Assembly (NCBI GenBank): GCA_031263265.1 | Contig: JAISGE010000134.1 | Location: forward strand, 1-5,083 | DNA length: 5,083 nucleotides | Source: Treponema sp. | Lineage (GTDB): Bacteria > Spirochaetota > Spirochaetia > Treponematales > Breznakiellaceae | Direction of reading: 5' to 3' | Shown here: piece after piece, positions 1 to 5,083 of the stretch | How positions within the stretch are numbered: the first letter of the stretch is position 1 | How the letters are laid out: the number at the start of each line of letters is the position of its first letter | Translations under genes and position numbers: made by a program | The notes under the pieces: model-generated | What the model was told of the DNA's origin: nothing | The model's database searches: none | Seen by the model: only the letters and a program-made list of their open reading frames with translations

Positions 1-47
1 TATCAGGAACGAAGGGACGTGCCCCGCACTTAGTAACTACGCCGTAC

Positions 48-1511
48 TCACTTCGCCCACCGCAGGTGCTGGTGAAAGAAGGATTTGATGAGGTTTTGTT
101 TTAAGTCACGGAGCCGTTCGGTGATGGATACTTTGTAAATATGGGGGTTGAGTAGACGTTTGTAACTGGCGTCAAAGGAGCTAAGCCCGGAATGGACAAG
201 GCCGCGGATTGCTTCCAGAGAAGGATTGGGACCAAGGACCTGACCCTGGTCCATGCGGAGCTTGAGCAGGGGTTCAATGCTTCCGTCAAGGGTGTGGGCA
301 AAATGCCGGTAATCCCCGGAGGTATGCCAGAAGACGTACTGGCCGTGCTTTTCAAGTATATCAGGATTGACCGGATCATCCAGACTGAGCACATCCGCCA
401 CAGCCATACCCTGGGGATCGGCGATCCGCCAGACCTGTTTTACCCCAGGATTGGTGGTCTTCTCCGGGTTATCGGAAAGTTTCATCACCGGCAGGAACGT
501 GCCGTGGCTGTCTTCCCTAAGGGTCAGTTTATACACACCGGTAAAGGCCGCTTCACTGCCTCCGGTTACCATCTGGGTTCCTACCCCCCAACTGTTGATC
601 GGCGCGCCTTGGTCGGTGAGGGCCTGGATGATGGTTTCATCCAGATCATTAGACACGGCAATGGTGGCCTTGGTGAGTCCTGCCGCATCAAAGAGCTTGC
701 GGACCTCCATGGAAAGATAATGCATATCCCCGGAATCCAGGCGTACCCCGAAATTCTGCCCCCGTGCGGCAAGACGTTTTCCTACTTTGACCGCGTTGGG
801 TGCGCCGCTCTTGAGAGTATCATACGTGTCGATGAGAAACACCGGATGGTTTGGATACAGATCCGCGTAGGCTTGAAACGCCTCTTCCTCAGAAGCGTGG
901 GCCATGATCCAGGAATGGGCCATGGTTCCCATCACCGGAATACCAAATTCCTTTCCTGCCAAGACATTGGACGTTCCTGCCGCGCCCCCAATAAACGCGG
1001 CCCGGGAAGCGGACATAGCGCCGTCAAAGCCCTGGGCCCGGCGCAGGCCGAATTCCATAATCGTCCCATTACCTGAGGCAAGCACGGTTCGTGCGGTTTT
1101 GGTGGCAATGAGGCTCTGAAAATTAATGGTATTGAGGATCATCCCTTCGATGATCTGACATTCGATGAGTCTTCCGGTGATACGGACCAAGGGTTCTTGG
1201 GGGAAGATCACGGTTCCCTCATCCATAGCCCATACCGAGCCGGTAAAGCGAAAACCTTTGAGGTAGTCGAGAAAGGCTTCTTCAAAAAGCCCCAGCCCCC
1301 GAAGATAGACCAGGTCATCCGCGGAAAAGAAGAAGTTCTGGAGCTTGTCAAGCAAGGTTCCCAAGCCGGCAAATACGGAGAAACCCCCTTCAAAGGGCTG
1401 ACGGCGGAAGAACATTTCAAATACCACCTGCCGGTTCAGGTTATTTTTCCAGTACCCTTGGGCCATGGTAAGGGCATAAAAGTCGGTAAAAAGCGCGGAT
1501 GATTTATTCAT
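48..1511 (-). CDS. pncB: Nicotinate phosphoribosyltransferase
   Basis: This cytoplasmic enzyme joins nicotinate to PRPP to give nicotinate mononucleotide and pyrophosphate, with ATP hydrolysis coupled in the family; it is the committed step of NAD salvage by the Preiss-Handler route. The 487 residues match the longer family branch (about 490 aa, B. subtilis/human type) rather than the roughly 400 aa E. coli type. Visible landmarks are the N-terminal TDFYALTMAQGYW (9-21), EFGLRRA (153-159), GTMAHSW (195-201) with His199 as the probable phosphorylated histidine, LIDTYDT (226-232), GVRLDSGD (255-262), VSNDLDE (286-292) and GVGTQMVTG (309-317). No motif appears damaged. The ATG overlaps the pncA stop as ATGA, which suggests translational coupling. 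An AGGGG sequence lies six bases upstream inside pncA. It is the last gene of the operon, and I see no convincing terminator in the 47 bases after it. Confidence 0.96.
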   Translation of the reverse strand: MNKSSALFTDFYALTMAQGYWKNNLNRQVVFEMFFRRQPFEGGFSVFAGLGTLLDKLQNFFFSADDLVYLRGLGLFEEAFLDYLKGFRFTGSVWAMDEGTVIFPQEPLVRITGRLIECQIIEGMILNTINFQSLIATKTARTVLASGNGTIMEFGLRRAQGFDGAMSASRAAFIGGAAGTSNVLAGKEFGIPVMGTMAHSWIMAHASEEEAFQAYADLYPNHPVFLIDTYDTLKSGAPNAVKVGKRLAARGQNFGVRLDSGDMHYLSMEVRKLFDAAGLTKATIAVSNDLDETIIQALTDQGAPINSWGVGTQMVTGGSEAAFTGVYKLTLREDSHGTFLPVMKLSDNPEKTTNPGVKQVWRIADPQGMAVADVLSLDDPVNPDILEKHGQYVFWHTSGDYRHFAHTLDGSIEPLLKLRMDQGQVLGPNPSLEAIRGLVHSGLSSFDASYKRLLNPHIYKVSITERLRDLKQNLIKSFFHQHLRWAK

Positions 1512-2197
1512 AGGGTTCCCCTGATCTCCTTGGAATCTACTAAGCTAATCCCTGCATCTTCCATAGCCTTGAAAGCCCGTTCCACCGAGCCTTCAGGGTA
1601 CCCTACCCCGCGGATCCCATCGGCGAGTACCAGGGTCGTGTATCCGAGCCGGACCGCATCAAGGACACTGTAGAGCACACAATAATCCGTGGCAAGCCCC
1701 CCTACTACCAGGGTCTTAATCGCAAGTCCCCGCAAGAAGCCGTCAAGGCCGGTGGGGGTTTTCCGGTCGTTCTCAAAAAAGGCGGAATAAGAGTCAAGCC
1801 CTGGGCGAAAGCCCTTGCGCAAGATGAGGCTGACCCGGTTAAGGGTAAACCGCTCATGGAAGCAGGCCCCCAGACTCCCTTGGACCGCGTGATCCGGCCA
1901 CAGGATCTGATCCGGGACCCCAGGCAGATCCAGGGTATCCCCGGCTTGCTTTCCCCGGTGGGCTGATGCAAAGGAAACATGACCCTGGGGGTGCCAATCC
2001 TGGGTGGCGATCAGTCTGCCTCCTGATTGGACAAACCGTTCTCCCAGGGTATTAAGCGGGCCGATTACCGCATCCCCCTTGCTGACCGCCAAGGCGCCTT
2101 CAGGCCGTTTTTCCCCGGATACCGCGGTATAGGCGGGACAGAAATCATTTTGCACATCAATGGCCAGCAGCGCTGAAGTGCTAAAATCGATCGTCAT
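1508..2197 (-). CDS. pncA: Nicotinamidase (nicotinamide deamidase)
   Basis: This isochorismatase-fold cysteine hydrolase converts nicotinamide to nicotinate and ammonia, supplying the substrate of the pncB product encoded next. At 229 residues it is close to the usual length of 180-220. The catalytic triad is recognisable as Asp14 in the IDVQNDF motif, Lys128 in LRKGF, and nucleophile Cys173 in ATDYCV. Metal-binding candidates are Asp67 and His69 in TQDWHP, His73 just after, and His103 in WPDHAV. The family also hydrolyses pyrazinamide, but whether this protein does so cannot be read from sequence. The start is supported by GAGGAG six bases upstream. It begins 31 bp after the UPRTase-like gene and its stop overlaps the pncB start, so the three are almost certainly cotranscribed. 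Confidence 0.96.
   Translation of the reverse strand: MTIDFSTSALLAIDVQNDFCPAYTAVSGEKRPEGALAVSKGDAVIGPLNTLGERFVQSGGRLIATQDWHPQGHVSFASAHRGKQAGDTLDLPGVPDQILWPDHAVQGSLGACFHERFTLNRVSLILRKGFRPGLDSYSAFFENDRKTPTGLDGFLRGLAIKTLVVGGLATDYCVLYSVLDAVRLGYTTLVLADGIRGVGYPEGSVERAFKAMEDAGISLVDSKEIRGTL
1518..1522 (-). promoter_or_regulatory. Likely ribosome binding site of pncB
   Basis: AGGGG on the minus strand sits six bases before the pncB ATG and inside the 3' end of pncA. A second purine run, AAGGAG, lies further up at about 1526-1531, too far to serve the same start efficiently. The ATGA overlap means reinitiation by ribosomes finishing pncA is also possible. Confidence 0.6.
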
Positions 2198-2203
2198 AGG
2201 ATA

Positions 2204-2209
2204 CTCCTC
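2204..2209 (-). promoter_or_regulatory. Ribosome binding site of pncA
   Basis: On the minus strand this reads GAGGAG, followed by six bases (TATCCT) and then the ATG. It is a strong Shine-Dalgarno match with good spacing and fixes the pncA start at 2197. Confidence 0.85.
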
Positions 2210-2222
2210 GAATCTAATATAC

Positions 2223-2238
2223 CCCTGTCTAAGCAGGG
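2223..2238 (-). repeat. Small inverted repeat between the UPRTase-like gene and pncA
   Basis: On the minus strand this reads CCCTG, six bases, CAGGG, with the TAG stop of the upstream gene lying in and next to the loop. The stem is only 5 bp and no T-run follows, so it does not look like an intrinsic terminator. It could be a minor mRNA processing or attenuation hairpin, or chance. Confidence 0.35.
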
Positions 2239-3308
2239 TGCTGCATGATCTTCTTGAGTACGGTATTCTCTATTTCCCTGAGTTGGGCACGGTACAACTG
2301 GGCAATCGTAGCCCCATAGTTAGCGATAAGCTGAATAATATTCCGCTGATAATTACCCTCCCGTCCGCTGATCCTATCCCCTGCATCCCCCAAACCGGGC
2401 ATGATATAGGCGGCATCATTCAGCACCGGATCCATCCACAGGGTAAAGACCTGACAATGTTCCAAAGCTCGAACCGCCCGCAGCGCCCCTTTCAGTGCGG
2501 CAATCACATTGAAAAACCGGATAGACCGGGGTTTAATACCGGTTTCCAAGAGGTATTGTACCACGGTTACGAGACTCCCGCCGGTGGCATTCATCGGGTC
2601 TGCGAAGATAAGATCCTTGCCGTCCAAGGTTTCCCGGTTAAAATAGGAATTGTCCAGGTCAAGCATGTACTCCATATTATGCTCGCGTTTGGTATCGTCC
2701 CGGCTGATTTTAAACAAGGCAAAGGGGGTTACATATCCGTGGGAGGAATACTCCTGGATTTCCTTGGACATGATCATGGAGGGCAGCAAAGCCCCCCGGA
2801 GCATGACGCACATAACCGTATGCTCAATGAACTCGTCAATATTGGTGATTTTATGCACCGCATAGTTCTGAACCGGTCGAGTTACCGGTGTTTTGACGAT
2901 CAGGTAGTTCTTATTGCTCCCCGGCATTCCACCGTAGGCGAGTTTGAAGAGCATTTCATAGGCCCGCTGGATGTAATAGACAAATTCCTGGTTTTCCGTC
3001 TGTATATCCCGGAGCTTCGCGATGAGCCGGGATGCTTCAGGGTGGCTCTCTTGGGGGGTAACAAAGGAATATACCCGGATAGCAGATTCATAGCCGCACA
3101 GTTCTTGCATCAGGGAACCCATCTCATTATAAAGCCGGATGAGGGTAAGCTCTTCTTGACCTTGTTCATCCTGACTACGGCACTGGGAAAGCCTGGTGAA
3201 ACAACTCGTCACTTGACTGTATAATCCGTCCATTCGGGAGATATACCGCTTATCAGATTCGGTAAGATACCCGTCAAGGTCTTCGGCCTTCAGTATGATC
3301 TTGCTCAT
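2229..3308 (-). CDS. Uracil phosphoribosyltransferase domain protein with long N-terminal extension
   Basis: The C-terminal half is a type I phosphoribosyltransferase of the uracil class, expected to make UMP from uracil and PRPP in the cytoplasm. Numbering from the ATG at 3308 (359 aa), the PRPP loop is DPMNATGGS (237-245) and the uracil-binding segment is YIMPGLGDAGDR (301-312), very close to E. coli Upp. VMLRGALLP (168-176) resembles the Upp ILRAGLG strand. Standard Upp is about 208 aa, so residues 1 to about 130 are an extension; it looks mainly helical and charged, with no domain I recognise. The reading frame stays open back to a TTG at 3377, but the 23 extra residues look non-native and have no Shine-Dalgarno, so ATG 3308 (MSKIILKAEDL) is preferred. 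TAGG lies just before it, rather close. The gene leads the pncA-pncB operon. Uracil specificity is inferred from the motifs, and another pyrimidine-like base is possible. Confidence 0.85.
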   Translation of the reverse strand: MSKIILKAEDLDGYLTESDKRYISRMDGLYSQVTSCFTRLSQCRSQDEQGQEELTLIRLYNEMGSLMQELCGYESAIRVYSFVTPQESHPEASRLIAKLRDIQTENQEFVYYIQRAYEMLFKLAYGGMPGSNKNYLIVKTPVTRPVQNYAVHKITNIDEFIEHTVMCVMLRGALLPSMIMSKEIQEYSSHGYVTPFALFKISRDDTKREHNMEYMLDLDNSYFNRETLDGKDLIFADPMNATGGSLVTVVQYLLETGIKPRSIRFFNVIAALKGALRAVRALEHCQVFTLWMDPVLNDAAYIMPGLGDAGDRISGREGNYQRNIIQLIANYGATIAQLYRAQLREIENTVLKKIMQHPA

Positions 3309-3317
3309 ATACCTATC

Positions 3318-3346
3318 AGCATAATGAGCAGGCGTAAAAATTGCAA
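3318..3346 (-). promoter_or_regulatory. Weak candidate promoter of the salvage operon
   Basis: On the minus strand TTGCAA (3341-3346) and TATGCT (3318-3323) are separated by 17 bp, with four of six consensus bases in each hexamer. The predicted start would be only about three bases before the ATG at 3308, which weakens the call. Nothing better was found in 3309-3458, so the operon promoter remains uncertain. Confidence 0.25.
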
Positions 3347-3381
3347 TCAGCGTCCAAAGACCCTCGCTGAATCTCAAAACT

Positions 3382-3440
3382 CAATGCTAAACAGGCATTT
3401 TTATGCCTTTAGAGTAGACTAAAAGATTTTTGTAGCATTG
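3382..3440. repeat. Eight-base inverted repeat flanking the junction
   Basis: CAATGCTA at 3382-3389 is exactly complementary to TAGCATTG at 3433-3440. The arms enclose 43 bases that contain a second, tighter hairpin at 3393-3408. The arrangement lies where GC content drops from the salvage operon to the AT-rich cassette. It may be a folded RNA, a terminator region, or remnants of a small mobile element; the arms are too short to decide. Confidence 0.4.
3393..3408 (-). terminator. Possible weak terminator hairpin
   Basis: AGGCAT and ATGCCT form a perfect 6 bp stem around a four-base loop (AAAA on the minus strand). Minus-strand transcripts leaving the PNPOx-like gene would continue as GTTTAG, and plus-strand ones as TTTAG, so the U-tract is short either way. 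It could partly insulate the salvage operon from the cassette promoter, but the stem is short and AT-containing. Confidence 0.35.
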
Positions 3441-3443
3441 TGT

Positions 3444-3468
3444 CCTTCCGGTGATATGCTATGGAAGG
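3444..3468 (-). repeat. Inverted repeat over the stop of the PNPOx-like gene
   Basis: CCTTCC (3444-3449) and GGAAGG (3463-3468) form a perfect 6 bp stem with a 13-base loop. On the minus strand the first arm is inside the last codons and the TAG stop is in the loop. No T-run follows directly, so it is a possible 3'-end stabilising hairpin rather than a clear terminator. Confidence 0.35.
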
Positions 3469-3932
3469 TCTATATATTTTTCCATTTCACTATATGCTTT
3501 TTTACCGTCTAATTCTAAAAATACACGAGAAGGTTTACCTTCAGAATCATAATCCCATTTTATTATTTTTCGGGGTATAATTTCTATTAACCTAGAACAT
3601 TCCAATGCTGAATATTTTTTATATGAATCTTCATGATTCTTTTTATAACGTTCTATGAAATCATTAAATTCCGTTGTTTTGCCTTTTATATTGGCAATTC
3701 CTTCTATTTGGAGATTAAAAATACACAATGCTACATTTTTATTTTCGGAAATTTGTTTATATTTCAAATAATCTGTACTTGTTTGGCAGTATATTTTTCC
3801 GTCAAAAAATACAATACTCATTGTTCTCACGGTAGGTATATTGTGGCTAGAAGTTGCTAATACAGCCAATTTTGCCTCTCCAATTTGTCTAAATACTTTT
3901 TCCAGTTCAAGGTCAAAATTCAATTGTTTCAT
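3459..3932 (-). CDS. Pyridoxamine 5'-phosphate oxidase-fold (split-barrel flavin-binding) protein
   Basis: This 157-residue protein resembles the small flavin-binding split-barrel proteins annotated as the pyridoxamine 5'-phosphate oxidase family. The family includes true PNP oxidases, flavin reductases, F420 enzymes and NimA-type nitroimidazole reductases, so the name does not fix the reaction. Visible family features are the N-terminal helix, the first strand KLAVLATSSHNIPTVRTM (21-38), SIVFFDGKIYCQTS (39-52) and the KYKQISENKNVALCI strand region (57-71). The middle (85-108) is Lys/Glu/Tyr-rich and probably helical. No signal peptide or membrane segment is seen, so it is likely a soluble cytoplasmic dimer. 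The start is firm, with AAGGAG six bases upstream. It follows the adenylyltransferase gene by 15 bp and shares its AT-rich codon use, so the two are probably one transcript. Substrate and role are unknown; a redox or detoxification role is only a guess. Confidence 0.8.
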   Translation of the reverse strand: MKQLNFDLELEKVFRQIGEAKLAVLATSSHNIPTVRTMSIVFFDGKIYCQTSTDYLKYKQISENKNVALCIFNLQIEGIANIKGKTTEFNDFIERYKKNHEDSYKKYSALECSRLIEIIPRKIIKWDYDSEGKPSRVFLELDGKKAYSEMEKYIDLP

Positions 3933-3938
3933 TATATT

Positions 3939-3944
3939 CTCCTT
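3939..3944 (-). promoter_or_regulatory. Ribosome binding site of the PNPOx-like gene
   Basis: AAGGAG on the minus strand lies six bases before the ATG, in the 15 bp gap after the adenylyltransferase stop. It is the strongest Shine-Dalgarno in the cassette and contrasts with the apparent lack of one before the adenylyltransferase. Confidence 0.85.
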
Positions 3945-3947
3945 ATT

Positions 3948-4826
3948 TCAAATATTCTTTATCTTTTCCAATGGAATAAATTGTTTTATATATTCTATTA
4001 CGTTTTTTCCATATTGCGGACACTCATATTTTAATTCATTGGTAACAAATAATGTTGTTTCATTAAATATATTACAACTGCTTATTAGTGAATCCCACAA
4101 CCCGTCCAATGAATTATAGCGGTAAGATTGTTGTATTGATTTCCATAAATTTTCCGATACATATTTATCCAAATATTTATATGCCTTTCCTACACTTAAT
4201 GAAAACGATGTTTCAATTCCTACCTTCCATGCAATCATAATTAACATTTGTTCTTTCATTAATTCTAGGTGTCTTATCGCATATAAATATTCTTTCCGGC
4301 ATAATCCCTTTGTTACATACGTTGAAAGATGCCAGAATTCATTGCAACAATCATCAACAAATTCAGAACTTGGTTTTTGTATATGAAAATTTATGTCCGA
4401 TGCCTCTTTCATTGGAGGGCAAATAGTGTCTTTATCCAGTACTATTTTTAATAACGAATCCGTCCATGAAAAATATTTATCCAGTTCATTTATAGGTACT
4501 AATTTTAGATCAATTCTATTTCCATCCTCAAATGTCATCAAATAGGTAAACCAATTCCCAAGCGTTGGAGGAAACATAGCCATATTTTCCGGTTTTTGCA
4601 TGATTATTCTTTTTCCAAAAATGTCAAGCCAACTATCATTTTCCTTATACGATTCCATGTCCGTTACAATATAGGTTATATCAAAATCCTGAAACCTGTC
4701 TTTTGGAACATTTGTATTTAGCCTTGATCCTTCCATTGTTACAATTCTAATACGTTCATCATTTTTTGCAAAATTGAGAATTATATCCATCATTTCTTTT
4801 TCATTTCTCATTATGTTATGTACCAT
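3948..4826 (-). CDS. aadE: Aminoglycoside 6-adenylyltransferase, ANT(6)/AadE family
   Basis: The ANT(6) family transfers AMP from ATP to the 6-hydroxyl of streptomycin, giving resistance in the cytoplasm. Numbered from the ATG at 4826 (292 aa), the nucleotidyltransferase signature is MEGSR (31-35) then FQDFDITY (45-52) with Asp47 and Asp49, and a third acidic residue Asp106 in RIDLKL. The C-terminal domain keeps family blocks DDCCNEFW (158-165), YVTKGLCRKE (170-179) and AWKVGIET (199-206). Close resemblance to Enterococcus-type AadE begins at the second methionine (MRNEKEMMD, ATG at 4811). The C-terminus is about 15 residues shorter than the usual 300 or so, but the core is intact. Neither start has a good Shine-Dalgarno; the promoter position favours a leaderless mRNA from 4826. 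AT-rich codon use, unlike the flanks, points to acquisition. Streptomycin as substrate is inferred; chromosomal relatives may have weak or other activity. Confidence 0.92.
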   Translation of the reverse strand: MVHNIMRNEKEMMDIILNFAKNDERIRIVTMEGSRLNTNVPKDRFQDFDITYIVTDMESYKENDSWLDIFGKRIIMQKPENMAMFPPTLGNWFTYLMTFEDGNRIDLKLVPINELDKYFSWTDSLLKIVLDKDTICPPMKEASDINFHIQKPSSEFVDDCCNEFWHLSTYVTKGLCRKEYLYAIRHLELMKEQMLIMIAWKVGIETSFSLSVGKAYKYLDKYVSENLWKSIQQSYRYNSLDGLWDSLISSCNIFNETTLFVTNELKYECPQYGKNVIEYIKQFIPLEKIKNI

Positions 4827-4832
4827 GTAGGT

Positions 4833-4860
4833 ATTATATTTTTTTCAATAATTTTGTCAA
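4833..4860 (-). promoter_or_regulatory. Consensus sigma-70 promoter of the aadE-like gene
   Basis: The minus strand carries TTGACA (4855-4860) and TATAAT (4833-4838), each a six-of-six match, separated by 16 bp of AT-rich DNA. Counting seven bases from the -10 places transcription start at about 4826, the A of the first ATG. The mRNA would be leaderless from that codon, or have a 15-base leader if translation starts at ATG 4811. No operator overlapping the promoter is seen, so strong constitutive expression is likely. Confidence 0.85.
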
Positions 4861-4895
4861 TCAGTTTAAGGGGTATTCCTATTTGCTGGTATTTC

Positions 4896-4926
4896 TGAAT
4901 CTTCACCATGAACCAGTCAAGATTCA
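4896..4926. repeat. Inverted repeat in the divergent intergenic region, arm pair 1
   Basis: TGAATCTT (4896-4903) is exactly complementary to AAGATTCA (4919-4926), with a 15-base loop. It lies upstream of the plus-strand hydrolase gene and about 35 bases behind the aadE-like -35 box. It could be an operator or an RNA hairpin in a leader of the hydrolase gene. Confidence 0.4.
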
Positions 4927-4942
4927 TCAGGATTGATTGGTA
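4911..4942. repeat. Inverted repeat in the divergent intergenic region, arm pair 2
   Basis: ACCAGTCAA (4912-4920) pairs with TTGATTGGT (4933-4941), with one G-T pair on the plus-strand RNA and a 12-base loop. Its left arm shares bases 4919-4920 with the right arm of the other inverted repeat, so the two folds cannot form fully at once. Confidence 0.35.
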
Positions 4943-4954
4943 TATACTCTAGAA

Positions 4955-5083
4955 ATGACGATGCACATGTGGCCTTCCCTGGCAGCCCTGGGCAAGGTGT
5001 TGCCCATACAAGGAGAGGAAGAAACCCTCTTTTATTATGATACCCAAGAGCCGGACAAACCGGCTATGATACTGATCCACGGT
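4955..5083 (+). CDS. N-terminus of a probable alpha/beta hydrolase (partial, runs off the window)
   Basis: An open frame of 43 codons starts at ATG 4955 and continues to the window end. It begins MTMHMWPSLAALGKV and ends with the hydrophobic strand AMILIHG, in which His-Gly (42-43) matches the oxyanion-hole motif following strand beta-3 of alpha/beta hydrolases. The preceding segment, with ETLFYYDTQEP, is typical of the first strands of this fold. The catalytic serine, acid and histidine are beyond the window, so the substrate cannot be judged. In-frame ATGs at 4961 and 4967 are alternative starts, and none has a clear Shine-Dalgarno; TATACT at 4943-4948 is a possible but unsupported -10. Composition returns to the GC-rich background, so this gene belongs to the host chromosome rather than the AT-rich cassette, and it is transcribed away from it. 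Confidence 0.6.
   Translation, partial: MTMHMWPSLAALGKVLPIQGEEETLFYYDTQEPDKPAMILIHG

Noticed and set aside
1..47. Terminator or start of another gene downstream of pncB
   Set aside because: Only a 4 bp GTGC/GCAC palindrome with a three-base loop is present, with no T-run. The stretch is too short to show a gene.
192..1076. Plus-strand open frame of 294 codons opposite pncB
   Set aside because: It lies wholly antisense to a well-recognised nicotinate phosphoribosyltransferase, and its translation resembles no family. Long antisense frames are common in GC-richer coding DNA.
2160..3224. Plus-strand open frame of 354 codons opposite the UPRTase-like gene
   Set aside because: The minus-strand frame has clear PRPP and uracil-binding motifs, while this one has none and also crosses the start of pncA. 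It is treated as a shadow.
3309..3377. Extension of the UPRTase-like gene to a TTG start at 3377
   Set aside because: No Shine-Dalgarno precedes the TTG, the 23 added residues look like translated intergenic DNA, and ATG 3308 begins a plausible N-terminus.
3380..4950. Direct repeats or terminal inverted repeats bounding the AT-rich cassette
   Set aside because: Comparing the two junction regions by eye gave only short AT-rich matches such as TATATTTTT, which are expected by chance in this composition.

Overview
The window reads as a chromosomal segment from a bacterium of moderate GC content. The closest fit I can suggest is a spirochaete (Treponema-like), because of the long-form uracil phosphoribosyltransferase and the overall character of the proteins. 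That is family-level recognition from memory, not a database result. Four of the six genes belong to the GC-richer background. The other two form an AT-rich block that looks acquired.

Positions 48-3308, minus strand, hold a compact nucleotide and cofactor salvage operon. Its transcription order is a UPRTase-domain protein (3308 to 2229), then pncA nicotinamidase (2197 to 1508), then pncB nicotinate phosphoribosyltransferase (1511 to 48). pncA and pncB overlap by four bases (ATGA). Together these two convert nicotinamide to nicotinate and then to nicotinate mononucleotide, which is the Preiss-Handler entry to NAD. The first gene is a PRPP-dependent enzyme most likely acting on uracil. All three therefore recover bases or base-like compounds, and the two phosphoribosyltransferases both draw on PRPP.

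Positions 3309-3458 are a non-coding junction rich in short inverted repeats, where base composition changes sharply.

Positions 3459-4826, minus strand, are an AT-rich pair: an ANT(6)/AadE-type aminoglycoside 6-adenylyltransferase followed 15 bp later by a small pyridoxamine 5'-phosphate oxidase-fold (split-barrel flavin-binding) protein. The pair is headed by a perfect-consensus promoter (TTGACA, 16 bp, TATAAT) placed so close to the gene that the predicted transcript starts at its first AUG. The different composition, the resistance gene and the self-contained promoter suggest horizontal acquisition, but no transposase, integrase or flanking direct repeat is visible.

Positions 4827-4954 are a divergent intergenic region with two mutually exclusive inverted repeats. 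At 4955 a plus-strand gene begins, the N-terminus of a probable alpha/beta hydrolase, which runs off the window. I found no tRNA, rRNA, CRISPR array or insertion sequence. I do not see a clearly new system. The most unusual features are the resistance/flavin-protein pair and its leaderless-type promoter.
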